Positions 1-12,400 of a stretch of DNA of 64,000 bases are shown here, one piece after another; within the stretch, counting starts at the first letter, position 1; the number at the start of each line of letters is the position of its first letter. The notes under the pieces were generated by a model. It was not told the DNA's origin and searched no databases. It was given only the letters and a program-made list of their open reading frames with translations. The stretch spans positions 183,501 to 247,500 of the forward strand of contig SEMN01000121.1 of assembly GCA_005408345.1 (NCBI GenBank), in the 5' to 3' direction. The stretch is from Macquaria australasica (lineage: Eukaryota > Chordata > Actinopteri > Centrarchiformes > Percichthyidae). A program made the position numbers and the translations under genes.

Positions 1-113
1 CATTCCCATCAACCTCAGCAACATTAGCATATTAGCAATGTCCTTGTGAGCATGTCAGCATGCTGACATTAGCATTTAGCTCAAAGCACCGCTGTGCCTA
101 AGTACAGCCTCAT
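1..113 (-). repeat. Dispersed teleost repeat, fragment
   Basis: The stretch is full of TTAGCATG/CATGCTGA words and contains the run 'gctcaaagcaccgctgtg', followed by a 'cctaagtacagcctca' block. I recognise this pattern from a very common interspersed repeat of teleost genomes, here in reverse orientation relative to the copy at 5767-6051. It continues beyond the left edge. Recognition is from memory of the family; the family name is not certain. Confidence 0.6.
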
Positions 114-369
114 ATCCATCATTTAAATATGCAGCTACAGCCAGCAGCTGGTAAGTTTATCTCTCTAATTAACAGGTTTTATCTCATTTGTTTTTGTTAT
201 GGGGGGTTGTGTGCAAGACTATTTCCTGGCCGGTTGCAGTGGCTTCCTGTAGTCTTGTAGTCACCACCAAGTCCACCAGGCCACCAGCACAGACTCATGG
301 TAGTCTCTGTGCCCAGTCAAGAAATAGTCACTAGATACAATATGTTAATTAGTGAGCATTAGAGGTGCT
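114..369. other. Intergenic DNA, nothing recognised
   Basis: Non-coding sequence between two repeat fragments. It has no open frame of note and no motif that I can assign. It may be interior sequence of the flanking repeats. Confidence 0.4.
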
Positions 370-565
370 TTTAGGCAGATTTAGTTACCTTTGGATGGAG
401 CCATACTGTTTCCCACTGCTTCAAGTCTTCATGCTAAGCTAAGCTCACCGTCTGCTGCATCCTTATATTTAACCGACAGATATGAGAGTGGTATTGATCT
501 TCTCAGCTAACTCTCAGCGAGAAAGTGTGTTTTGCAAAATGTTCAGCTATTACTTTGAATAAATA
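370..565 (+). repeat. Dispersed teleost repeat (second family)
   Basis: The block with 'catgctaagctaagctcacc' and then 'atgagagtggtattgatctt' followed by 'tctcagctaactctcagcg' matches a repeat family that I know to be widespread in percomorph fish. It is usually a few hundred bases long and ends close to an 'aaaatgtt...ctattcctttaa' tail, a decayed version of which is visible near 537-560. It is non-coding. Confidence 0.65.
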
Positions 566-1409
566 CATTTACCGTTACATGAGCGACGTGAACTTGCCCG
601 GGTGATTCTAGTACATAGATGATTGCTATGGAAATTTGGGGCGCTATTGGACCGCATTTACTGGAGAATGGGAGAAACGGTGTATGTGGGGTTGACTCAA
701 AATAAACTAGTGCCCTTGTTCATCTTAATGAAGGAACCCAGGGCAACAGTGTGGCGCATTGATGTGTTTTAATCGTTTTTGGACATCATTGGAAGTCTAT
801 TGCATAAAGGAATAACTAAGCTATATCAGGCTTTGGCTACACAGGGAATTCTTGTTAGTGGGATCAGTTCATTGTTGGTTTTGGTCTTTTCATGGGATGA
901 AATAAGAAAAATACAGACTATGACCAGCCTTATTTTTTAAGAATATGCCACTTCCTGCTCTTTGAATTTTAACTAAACAGAACAATAGCAAATCAATCAT
1001 CGGCATATTCAGGACTTTAGATAGCACTTTATTGTCTGAAAGAACATTATTTAAAGATGACTGCTCATAATAAAGACTGATTATTTCAGAGGCTTTGTAT
1101 AGTTGAATGAGATGGGTATGTTTTTGGGACAGGAAGTTGAGAGGGGCAAGACTGACAAAGATGGGACAGATGGGATCTCATCACGTGAGTCAACTGAATC
1201 ACAAAATCACTTTACTTAGGTCCTTTGTCACTCCTGAAACACCATTGAGCCGCGCAGAAAGTAAGCTGATTTCAGTAAAAAGGCCACTAAAGAAAACATA
1301 ATTGCATGGTAATTGGGGTGTAGGTGGCTTCTTTGTTGTCCATGTTATGTGTTCATACTGTTTACTACTGCAGCAACACACACAGTCTTCCACAGGCTTG
1401 TTCAAATAG
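566..1409. other. Intergenic DNA
   Basis: Sequence of ordinary composition with no credible coding frame. Part of it (600-900) has a texture like an old mobile element, but I found neither inverted ends nor a target duplication. Confidence 0.4.

Positions 1410-1477
<68 letters not shown>
1410..1477 (+). repeat. (CA)n microsatellite
   Basis: An uninterrupted run of about 34 CA units. Open frames through it on both strands (poly-His/Thr or poly-Cys/Val) are artefacts of the dinucleotide repeat. Confidence 0.97.
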
Positions 1478-1479
<2 letters not shown>

Positions 1480-2665
1480 TTTCATGAGATTGATGCTATG
1501 AATGAAATGGGATTTGTTTTTCTTTTTTTCTACAATGCAGATTCTAAATAACACAGGAATCAATTTGTTGGCTCAAACTGATGCTCACAATGAATTATGT
1601 CCATGTTGTCTTGTCTTGTCTACTTGTGGCTGACCTATTCTCCTGTCTATGCGTGGTGCAGTTATTCCCATGTGCAAACAAGTTTAAATGTCACGTTAAA
1701 CATAAATCCTGATTCTGTCAAAAAGACATCCTTTAGTATTCCTGCCATGTTTTGCCTCATTCATCACTTTTCCTCCAGCTTCCAAACTGTGGGGATCTTT
1801 GATTTATTGTATAGATGTGGACACACAGGGCAGGACAGTTGATTCTCTTCAGTTTATGTGGCTTGGATTTCACACATAATAGCTTTGTGATCAGGTCTAG
1901 TGCTCAAAGAACAGAGACTTCCAGTCTTTTAACAAGGCCACGCTCTCACTGAGATTGATTCTCGGTCCGCTGTCACAACTCTGATGGACTTTGTTAAGAG
2001 CCATTGGAGTGTTGGAGAGTTGAGATGATAGTTTTCAAAAAGCCACTAGATTTTTTTTTTTTAGGTTTTTTTTACTGTAATTGGTTTCAGTGAATGAGTG
2101 AAATCACTAAAACAGAAACTGAACTTATTCTACTTTATTCTTGACTCACTTCTAGTCACTCTAGGAGTAAGTTTGGCTTCAGTGTGTGACCAGTTTTGAA
2201 AATGCATGTTGTAACATAGTTATCTTACCCTGTCATGCCCCTGACATACAATACGCACAGTATCCTCTCTTGTTTACCGAACTAACAGACAGGAAAGGTC
2301 TAGATCTGATGCTGTTGTGTGACCCGTCTCAAGTCCCCCGCACCATCCTCTTCCTCCCTGGCGTCATGTCTGTGCTCCCTGTCAGACGCCCCTGTCACTG
2401 TCCTGCTGCCAACTGGATGCCTGCCTGCTGCCACACTGATGGAGCTGAGAAACAGTGAGGCTGACAGTCATGGTGACTCACCAGCCCCAAATGGGTTCTC
2501 TAAAGACACCCTTAACCTCTGAAGGACAAGTACATACACCATCAACACCCCCGTTTTGCCTCCAAAAATAGGAATGATAACAGATGTGGAGAGCAATGCT
2601 ACAGAAAGTTTGTGTTTTATCCTATTTTATTTTCCATATACATATCGACCCACTTCACATACACT

Positions 2666-2668
<3 letters not shown>
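1478..2668. other. Intergenic DNA
   Basis: No coding gene recognised. A T-rich run lies at about 2050-2075. Short open frames at 1597-1842 and 2186-2458 show no family resemblance. Confidence 0.4.

Positions 2669-2749
<81 letters not shown>
2669..2749 (+). repeat. (AC)n microsatellite
   Basis: About 40 uninterrupted AC units, the longest dinucleotide array in the window. Such length predicts high length polymorphism between individuals. Confidence 0.97.
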
Positions 2750-2753
<4 letters not shown>

Positions 2754-3918
2754 ACCTACATGTTCAAGAACACACTTCTATCCTCATCCAATTGAAACCT
2801 AAACACTTCAGGACACAAAGACTGTGGCCTCAATATTATTATATGTGGATTCTGGCCTCATCATTATCATTCTATTCTACCTCCTAAAGGTTCAGATTAC
2901 CAATTAAAAGTCTGACTCAACCGAAACAATAAGGTTGCGGGCAGGAAAACCAAAACAATTAGCTGAAAGATGCTAAAACACTCCGTAGAGCTGAGGGAAA
3001 CTGCAGAGTCGAGTGATAATTCTCTCTGGATTCATCTCTACAAGCAACCACTTTCACATACATGTAGCCATGTGATCCACTGTTAATATAAAAATATTGA
3101 TTATAGATTCTTTAATCCATTTCTGAGTCACATAACATGTCCTCCAGTTTAATTTGTGGTCGAAATGACTATAAATCAAAAATTAGTGTTAGACTTCTGA
3201 GTTGCATTTACACGACAGAGGGTGTTAGGGACATTTTCTTGAACAAACATGCGCAGGCAGGTCTGTTCACAGATCTCACAGCAGCTGCAGGTGTAACTGA
3301 GTGGTTTTTTATGAGCACATGTGCATGTGTACAGCTGGCCTCAGCGCAGATACGGCTCTAGATGCTCGCCATTGACAAGCACAGGCGGAATAAAAGAGAT
3401 CTTGATTGTGTGCCTCCCTGCTGCCTGCTTAAAATATTTCAGATAGATTCTCTTAATAGATATTTGAGCGTGTGTTGGCGCAAAACACACTTCTTGTCTT
3501 GACTTTCAATCCACAATCCTGGAGGTCGGATGAATACTGCAGCCATCAGAGCTTGAGTCTTTTGAGTCTGTTTCTTGCACTATAAATTATTATTAACTGG
3601 AGAAAATTATTTAATCCTCTTGATGGTTTTGAGGTTCAATTATAGGCTGTAAAGGTGTGTTTGTGATTATGAGTTATACTACCAGGGAATCAATTGAAAA
3701 TCCCAAGAATTTACATAAAATTAAATTATATGATAAGGATGTATATGAATAAATTATGTATGTGTGCATGTAAGTGTGTGTGTGTGTGTTGTGCTCCTGA
3801 ATATAATCTTCAGTGTGGATGGAAATGTGCATACTTTTGATTAACTTTCTGCCCTTTGGTCTTATACAGGCTATAGGAGGGGGTTGTGTTTTGAAGCAGA
3901 GATATATGTAACATACTG

Positions 3919-3925
<7 letters not shown>

Positions 3926-3958
<33 letters not shown>
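3926..3958 (+). repeat. (AC)n microsatellite
   Basis: About 16 AC units with no interruption, bounded by 'cacat' on the left and 'atgcacac' on the right. Confidence 0.93.
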
Positions 3959-3960
<2 letters not shown>

Positions 3961-4301
3961 CACACATCAGTCATCACCTAGAAATCTGTGATTATGAGTA
4001 TCATCTCTGACATAGTGCCGTTCAGTGATCTTGAGTTTAACTTCTGCTACTGTGTTTGAAGAAAGATTCCCTTTATAATACATGAGCAGTAATTGTGGGC
4101 CTTCACTGTTAGCATAAGGTAGGCCTACATGTAACTAATAATTAACAGGGTTTCCTGACAGCAATTGCCACCCACATATCGCTTTACATTAAGTACAGAG
4201 AGAAAGAGAAAGACCAAGCAGGATCTCGTATTGTTTGGATGCAACAGTATGACATCTGCAGGAGAGAATTAAAGAGATAAAGATAGCAAGAGGGTTGTTG
4301 T

Positions 4302-4349
4302 TCTCTCTCTTTCTCTCTCTCTATGTGTGTGTGTGTGTGTGTGTGTGTG
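4302..4349 (+). repeat. Compound (CT)n-(TG)n microsatellite
   Basis: A CT-rich run (4302-4321) passes directly into about 13 TG units (4324-4349). Compound arrays of this type are common in fish introns and spacers. Confidence 0.9.
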
Positions 4350-5766
4350 ATGGCTGCAGTGCTGTTGGCTGTAATAGAGAGGAGAGAGCATTAGGCACAC
4401 TCAACTCTGAGGCAGCAGGAACTTGCAGCAGAACTCCACAGAGTCCTCTCCATCTGTAATCAGCAGAGTGAAAGGGGAGTCACACCTTCTTTTTCCTCCA
4501 CACAAACAATCCCTGTGTCTCTCTCCCACCTGTCCTCCAGTTCATTACAATGTGCTTTACATTAAAATACATAACAGTAACAAGTACAAAAGAATATAAG
4601 TAAAAAAAACAACAATAACAAGCAGGAATGTGCAATTCTTTATAGTGAGACCAATTTAGGTAGAAGACTGGCTCCAAAAATTGAGATACTCTGTCTGTCT
4701 AAGACATAAAACCTGTTACAAGCAAGTTACAAATGGCTGCTCTTGCCTCTCCAGATGCACACATCTGTCTGCTGTGACATCATTCAAAAATGACCCATGT
4801 GAGAGATATCTCGCTCCAACATGCCGCCGCCCAAACTGTGTACTTCACATTTAACAATAAGCCTGTCACTTTAAACTTCCCATCCCTCCTCTTCTTCTCA
4901 TCTAATTCTTCATCACTTGCTGAGTCTTATATAACCAGAAATGGCCCTCACTAATATTATCTGCTGTCCGTCCTCATCGCCTCCCCCCGTTTCTCCGTCC
5001 GTCCGCTGGTCTCAGCAGGGTTTTCTGTATTAAAGGATTCATCTCTGTGCCGATGGTCGTCCCCTAGCCCCCTTAAGGAGCCAATTCATGAATAAATGAA
5101 TAGAACTGGCAAATGATAACAAGATTGCTCATTTCGTTGCACGGCATTGTGTATGTGTGTGGGAGAGAGAAAGAGAGAGACTCCAATTACCTGAACTGTA
5201 CTTAATACAACTACCTCCAAAATATGTTATCACAATTTTGTGTCAAAGGAACATCTGAAACCTGCACTTTAATCAACTGATCTGACTGCTGATTTGCGAA
5301 TAAGATGGGGACGTGTGTATCCTCAATTAATTATTTACTTATGAGAATTTTCTTTCCTGTCTCAATGTCCATTTTAACCAAAGTTTCAAATACTAAACCG
5401 CTTAAATGGCTTAAATGTCCCACTGGCCTACCACACTTCACTATACCCAGGTACCTACAGCTACCCTGGTCTCAACAGGTGGAAGTTTTTATTCATTTAT
5501 CTTTTAGTCATCGCCGCCCACCATCTTCAGAGGACAACTTTTAAGGCATTTATTACTTTATTAAATAGTATGCAGCTCACAGAAAATGAGAGGAGAGAAA
5601 GATGGGGGATTAGATGCAACAAAGGCCACCAGGACACGTTGAAAATCTAGTTTTTTTTTTACCAATGCCTCATGGAGAGGGGTATAAACAACACATGTAA
5701 CAACAAGAACAAAAAAAAAAAGGAAATGATGGACTAGTGATGATGGTGCTGGAGAAAAAAAGAAGA

Positions 5767-6051
5767 GATCATCAAAGTGATTACAATTCCTCCTGAGGGG
5801 AACATGAATGTCTGTACCAAATTTCATGGCCATCCATCAAATAATTGTTGAGACCTTTCACTCAAAACTGCAAATGTCAACCTGCTGTTGGGGCTAGAGG
5901 AAAAGTCACTACTGACTGGATGCTTTGGGTCACCAAAGTCAGTAGGATACATCATCTGAGGATCATCAATGTCTGTGCAAAATTTCATGGCAATCCATGC
6001 CGTAGTGGTAGACCGACCAACCAACCAACAGGCCGACATTGTCATGGCCCC
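5767..6051 (+). repeat. Dispersed teleost repeat (family of 1-113)
   Basis: Contains two tandem sub-units with the same skeleton: a 'gatcatcaa/gtcaccaaag' block, then 'atgtctgtaccaaatttc' or 'atgtctgtgcaaaatttc', then 'atggc(c/a)atccat', and at the end 'agtggtagaccgaccaacc'. This repeated skeleton is one I recognise from a very abundant interspersed repeat of teleost genomes. Short open frames read from it on both strands are not genes. Confidence 0.7.
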
Positions 6052-8911
6052 AGAGCCATGCTTCTATGACAAAAAAAAAAGTTTGACAATATAGGCTAGC
6101 ATGTGCCTACTTGAACAAAAATATGACAAATTAATAATAATGATAATTATAATTATTCTGTGTATCTTATTCCAAATAGATACTATAAGAGTTAACACGT
6201 ATCCATGTGCCCTAATGATGTTTATCTGCATCAGGAATAATGGAGCGGCTAGAAGATGGCTGAGGGAAGGTAGCTGGTAGAGGAAACAGTTCTTTAATTC
6301 AACATCCATCCATCCATCCACTCATCCATCCATCCACGTTTCAAAGATGGGGCCAAGCTAGAAAGGAAGAGAGGTGGGCAGAATACCAACTCCGCACTGC
6401 AGTGATGGATGTATCCAGACTGATGTTCCTCTACTCCTGGAGATGTCTCACAAGATACAGTAACAAGTCTGACTTTGAGCTTTGCTCTTCCTTCTCAGCT
6501 TATGACAGTAAAAACATTTTGAATGTAGTTTTGGCAAATGCGGTAAATGTGCTGCCCCGGGGGCTGTAAAAGTTGCACCTGACTGTGTTCTTGATGCAAA
6601 CCTCTCCTCTTTTATGTGAATCCTGGGATGACAAGAGCGAACTGATAACCACCTGCATCAGACAGCTTAGCCAGGACGGCCACTGTGTAGCCAGATGTCA
6701 CAGAAATTATATGATTTTGTTGAATTTGCCTCTGGGGAGTCAGTGAGTGCTGTTTATCAGCTAACTTTACAAGTAAAACCAAGACTGTGAGGTGTGTATA
6801 CGGTAGAAAGGTGCTATAGATCTACATGTCATTAAACGTACAAACACACACACTGCAACAGACAAAGCAAACACATGTAAGCACACAATTGCTGCAGGGT
6901 GGAGGTGCCTACTTTCTTCACCTTTAATTGACCATGTAATAAGGCACTGAATGGAGCAGGTGCTAGGTTGCTGTCATTGGGAAGGTCAGAGCTGTCATGT
7001 GTGTGCTAACAATGGTTTGTGTGTTGTGGTGTGCTTCCCTGTGCACTTCTGTGTGTGTGTGTGTAAGAAATGCTCAATTTTGGTGTCTCTGAATTGATTA
7101 AGATCTGCATATGAGGACAAAGTCAGTGAGCTCTAACATTCCATTGTGCAGATTGTTGGCTCTGAAGAAATAAGAACAAATCAGAGACTATATCCGCCTC
7201 CTGCGAAGCCTTTTTTAATTGAGAGTGAACATACACAAGCAATCTACAGCCAGGTACCAGCTGGAGTAGTTACATTAAGGCATAATAATCTCTGTTTATA
7301 TATGAGTACATTTTATATTTTATAATACTTTTGAGACTAATTTGCATCATATTGTCATTCATGCACTCAGCATGAAATAGCAGTAGCAGCAGTATAAGTA
7401 CTAGTAGTGGTAGTACTAGAGGTAGTCATGGTGAATATTAGAATAAAGGTGCTAGCACACTGTTGGTATGTCCTCAGAAAGGCCACCTCCTCCAACAGCC
7501 TGCAAACGTGTCTTTTAATTGCTCTCACCATTATATCCTAAAAGGACTTGCAAGACTTAAGCCGAGAGCTTTAATAAGACCATATTCTGTCTTATTCTGT
7601 CTGAAACCCAAAGTGGCATGTCCTATTAGCACGACATAAAGATAGAAGGAAATCTCAATGTGTCACTGGCACAGACTGAAGCACATTAGGTAAGTCAGTT
7701 TGTCGCCTGGGCAATCACCAAAAACTGTAAAGGCGACACAGAGCAGGCATTAATCCTCCTTCCTGCTCATTTCCTCAGTGTTTGACTGAGACATTTACAT
7801 TTTATCAGCGTATAATTTAAATAAGCTAAATTACAAACAAGTTCACACTAGCTTAGCGTTAGTTGGTGAAAATTCTCACCTGCTGTTAAGTTTTTTGGGA
7901 AATGAAAATAGAACAAGGAAAAAAAAACAAAGCTGAAATTGAAGAGGTAAAAGATGACGACTTCTTGGTGATTTGCCCAGTTGAAACAGGCTTGTAATGC
8001 CACTAAAAGGACTTCAGCGATGTTAGCTGCCTGAAGGGTTTCTTTGTTCTGTTTTCTCTTTGCTTCACATCACGCATTAGATATTTCAGATAGGTGATGA
8101 ATCACAGATTTTAAAAAGTGTTAGTCTTTTATGCAAATGTGTGCCAATTTAGATCCTAGGAATCACTGATTTAACTACTTAATCCTTGAACCAGGCTTTC
8201 AGATTACACTCACATGGATGGTGATGGTTCCCCCAAATACAGTTTAGTGTACTATCCCAGGCTGATCTGTGGTTTGATATCTGGTAATGAGGAGCTCACA
8301 CTGTACTTTTGTTTGTTTTCAGATTAGGCGAGACAAAAAGACAGCTGCTGCTACCAACCCTCAACCTTCATTAAAACTAGAAGGTAAATCATCATCTGGG
8401 GTATTCATTACTCATTAATCTTGTACTTTTTCATTATGTCTCTCATTCGAATACTCTCTGTCCGTATCTTCACTTTGATTCAAATTACTAAATTCTTTTC
8501 CCTGCGTCTCTATACTTTTTTTGCAAAGTGAGAAGACAGATCACAAATGGTTGCAATCTTATATATCTGCCCAATACAATAGTATAGTAATAGAATTTGG
8601 CACTTAATCCAATGTAGTGACCACACCTCGGCAGCAATTAGGATTTGACTCAGTTTGGAATCGCCCATTTGCATTGACACACAAGTGCATTATATTGGTC
8701 TGATGCCTCATGGATCACCCCTGTCCTTTCACAATCACTCTCATTACATTATCTCAGATCAATAAGGCATGCCGCCACTGCTCATTGTAACCCACACCAG
8801 CAATTATTGCACTTGCTTTGCACTTAGGGGTTAAAAGCAAGCAATTAAAACCAGTGAACAATGAACATGTTTCTGTCATACAAAAAGCACAAATGAACAT
8901 GTGCTGCCAAC
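6052..8911. other. Intergenic DNA
   Basis: No recognisable gene. A CATC tetranucleotide run is at 6302-6336, a short TG run at about 7050-7065 and a decayed AGT/AGC trinucleotide stretch at about 7378-7430. Most of the rest is plain AT-leaning sequence. Confidence 0.4.
6302..6336 (+). repeat. (CATC)n tetranucleotide repeat
   Basis: About eight CATC units with one interruption (CACTCATC). Confidence 0.85.
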
Positions 8912-9400
8912 CAGGGGTGCTGCCAGAGATTTTGGACCCCATGAAAGAATATAATATTGGGCCCCCATAGATCACCCATGTAGGCTACATTGCTGTAGCA
9001 AACCACACCTGAAAAACCCATTTGACGACAACCAATTATTAATAATAAATGTATTTTTGCAGGCGGGAATCTCTACTGTAGTCCGATGTTAATTACCTCA
9101 CACATAGTCTATAATATAGTAATATATATAATATCTGAAGAATTACTTTATGTAATTCGTGCCATTGTCATTCTGACTATTTGGATGAAAGTAGCCTGTT
9201 GCAGTGTATTGACAGGAATGTGATTATCCAGTCAGGGAAAATCTCACTTGGAGTTAAAATTAAAAGTGCCATGTTAAATACATTATTATTATTGTTATTA
9301 TTATTAATTAAATTAATGTTCTATATTCACGTAGTATTTTTGAGGACCCCTGTTGGCCCTTGGAATCATCTTAGCTTTCGCCCCCTTTACTGCACCCCTG
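8912..9400. mobile_element. Non-autonomous hAT-type MITE with intact TSD
   Basis: The 489-bp unit starts CAGGGGTGC and ends GCACCCCTG, perfect 9-bp inverted ends of the CAGGG type used by hAT transposons. It is flanked on both sides by the same 8 bases, CTGCCAAC (8904-8911 and 9401-9408), the target-duplication length of the hAT superfamily. The interior has a 'gggcccccat' block and an ATT-rich segment and encodes no transposase, so mobility would have depended on an enzyme supplied in trans. Orientation is arbitrary. The intact duplication implies the insertion is not very old, although the interior may have drifted. Confidence 0.85.
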
Positions 9401-12400
9401 CTGCCAACCACAGAGAAAACCACTGCTAACATTTTTTTAATGGCTTAAAGGGAAACTATTACATCTTGTACAGTAGCTTTAACATTCACACATTAGCCTG
9501 TGTTGAAAGTGACTATTTTAGTTTCATCTTTCTTGTTTATCTCATGCTGTCAAAGGTTCCTCAGGGACTATAGGGGTCTCATTAATGGAACTCCCTCTTG
9601 TCTAACTTGAGGTATGATATAACTCATACCATGACTCATGCGTGAAGTATCATGAAGTATTTGTATCACAGCCCACCACTATTCCCTGATGATGAGGACA
9701 CCATACGAGCCAGTGGCTGTAAATCAGGTTCAAAGAAAAGCAATTAGGCCTCATCTTCACAGCATTTCTCAAAATATATCTCACCAGCATCTTCTCTTCT
9801 GTTCCATGACTATCAATGACTTTACATCTACCTTGAGAATATTTGGCTTTATTTAGCGTCTTGTCAGAAACCTCGAATTGAAATTGACCCGTTGGAAAAG
9901 CTCCTGATGGCTCAGACACCTCTCTAAAACACTCTGTGGATCATTAATTTTCTATCGTATTTGTTCATATCAATGAAACTTTAAGTTTTCTTTTGAAAAC
10001 TTGCTTGGATTCTTTTCCAAAGCTCAAACACAGGCAGAAATGTCCACAAATACAGACCTATAATATATAGATAGCCATGGCAGGCAGAGAGCGACTGCAA
10101 CTATTTTGCACCCGAGGGAGTAAAGTATACAGAGCTGCATATACAGAATGATACTGGCTCCTTATTACAGGCTAACAGGTAAAGAAGTAATAATTTGTGT
10201 GCAAAGCATCTTTTAAAAAGTGTTAGATACTTTATTTAATCTATTGTGTGTGTAGACTTAATGGTATCTAACAGAAATATTTGGAACATCTTTTCTAATG
10301 TTAGCATTAGCCATAACAGCTGTCGGCTCTGCTGGCTAGCCCTTCCATCTGAATGCTAATCCACAACTAGAAATGGCAATTAACCCTGTTAGCATGCTGA
10401 TCACCGTGGAGATGCAAAAACACTGCGGAGGAGGCAAGAGGTCCTGACCTTATCAAAGACTGAGCAGAAGTGGGTATGCTCAGAATATGGAGTGTGTGTG
10501 TGTGTGTTTATTCTTTTTACAAAAAGTGAAAATTGTGCTCAGAAATTCTGTAATTTTGGGGTTTTTAGAAGTCCCTGGTTTCCAGGTGCTTACAGAGTGC
10601 CAAATCAAATTTAACAGTGGATGCATTTAAAGGATAAGGGTGGTATTATTTTAACTTTTTGTTATTATGAACAAATCCCAATAAAACAACAAAACCACAT
10701 GAGTTGTCCTACTAACAAGTATATTTTAGAACTTCACTGTCATGACAAATCACTATCGAACAAGGCCACTGTACACTTAACATTGTTAGAGTGAAAATGC
10801 AGTTTCAGAGTTGCAACTACACTGGCCATATTCGTTTTAATGAAAGAATATGCCCCCCAAGCGACAATATAGCTTTTTAATGTGTTTGTGGATGACACTG
10901 GAAATGGTTCAGTCTGGACCACAGTGTTGGACCGACAGGGTATAGACAACCTGTCATTCCTAGAATAGAGCTCATTAGATTTTACATCGAAAGGAGAATC
11001 TGTAGTAACTCTTACTCTGGATGAACAATTACCGCTCTGGCACGATTATTCTTAAAAACACGAGGCTTGAAAAAGCAATTTTACTGAATCTTAGTTTAAC
11101 ATAACAAAGCTGGAGGCACGAGAGACTTACAACGAGACACACCAGCATCCACCTCAGGCGTTTAACTATTGATGCACATCCATCAGCAACAGAAGTTTGG
11201 AGATCAAGAGGGAAAAGGTAGTGAGTACAATGAGGTTGAGAGGTCAAACGGGGGAACACAGACAAAGACAGAGCCATATCTCCTTGAGGGCGACCTATGT
11301 ATGATAGAAGAAGAAGATGCGGTCCTTCAGTCCCCAGGCTTTCGCATGTCGGCCCCCCAGCTGTGCCCTCACTAGGCTGGAGATCGATCCCTGCCTGCCC
11401 GCCTCCACTCCCATGCTCCGGACTCTTCATTAGGCCCCGCCTGCTAGTGTGGATGCTCTAATTGGCGAGGGCCACTGAGAGCCAGCATCCTCGTCTGCCG
11501 CGCTCTCTGAGAGAAAGGGTCGCCAGGCATCAGCCGCTCATACTAATCTTTCCCATTATCCTCTGCTCTACTGTGGGAGCAGGAAAAACAGCCAGCCTGT
11601 GGTTTGTGTGTTTTTGAGTGTGTATGTTATATTTAAGCATGTTTCTGTTTGCGTGTGACTATGTGTAAGCTTTGTTTGCGTCCTATGGCTAATGGGAGTA
11701 CAGGTTTGATCAGCTCATGTGAAAAACAGAACATCATTACACCCATCTACACTACACTTGTTGACAGCTTACTCTTTGAGGACACAGTTGTGAGTAAAAC
11801 TCAAGCCATTTTTTCTGTTCCAGGGGATGTTTTTTATGTGAACTTGTTTTGCTGCTTAGCACTGCACTTCCTGTTGTGTGAACAACAACTCTGACACAAT
11901 CATTAAGAGCTTTTATAGCAGAGTGGCACATAAATACTGCAAACTCTATACCTATGTCCCTTCATTGAACTGTCAATAGCGAGAGGAGACTCATTTAATT
12001 TTCACTCGAGTTCCTCTGGTGATTCATACTTCTCATGGGTCTAATTTCATTTCTTAATCAGTATGATTGAACATTTTAATTTAGAAATTAAAGCAATTTA
12101 CTGCATGGCAATAATAATTTGGAGGGTCAGTTACAATATATACCGGCCTAATGAGAAATTAGATTCAACTATTTTTACTCGCTTCCTTCAATGGTGGCGG
12201 TGACGACTTGTTCCGGGGCGGGGGCAACAAACAGAAAAAGGATGCTGGGGTCAGAGAGGATCGGGGCTGGACTCACAGGTACTAGGAGGGATGGAGGGGA
12301 TATAAACAGTGCAAATGTGTCTAAAGTGTTTTCTGTTGGGTTTTACTGACTAAAAAACATTATATGGATTCTGCGAAAAGCAGAGCTGAGAAATCAAGTG

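Larger units (their letters stand above)
2750..5766. other. Intergenic DNA with short microsatellites
   Basis: Holds an AC array at about 3926-3958 and a CT run followed by a TG array at about 4302-4349. The part near 4960-5100 is less AT-rich, lacks simple repeats and could be conserved non-coding sequence, but nothing in the sequence alone proves it. No gene is seen on either strand. Confidence 0.4.

Noticed and set aside
1199..1551. Open frames rich in His/Thr or Cys/Val across the first CA array
   Set aside because: They arise from reading a dinucleotide repeat, which has no stop codon in any frame. The same applies to the frames at 2556-2887, 3674-3967, 21792-22546, 47888-48260 and 59358-59728.
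11029..11430. 133-codon minus-strand frame
   Set aside because: No family resemblance. The region may be a conserved non-coding element, but there is no sign of protein coding.
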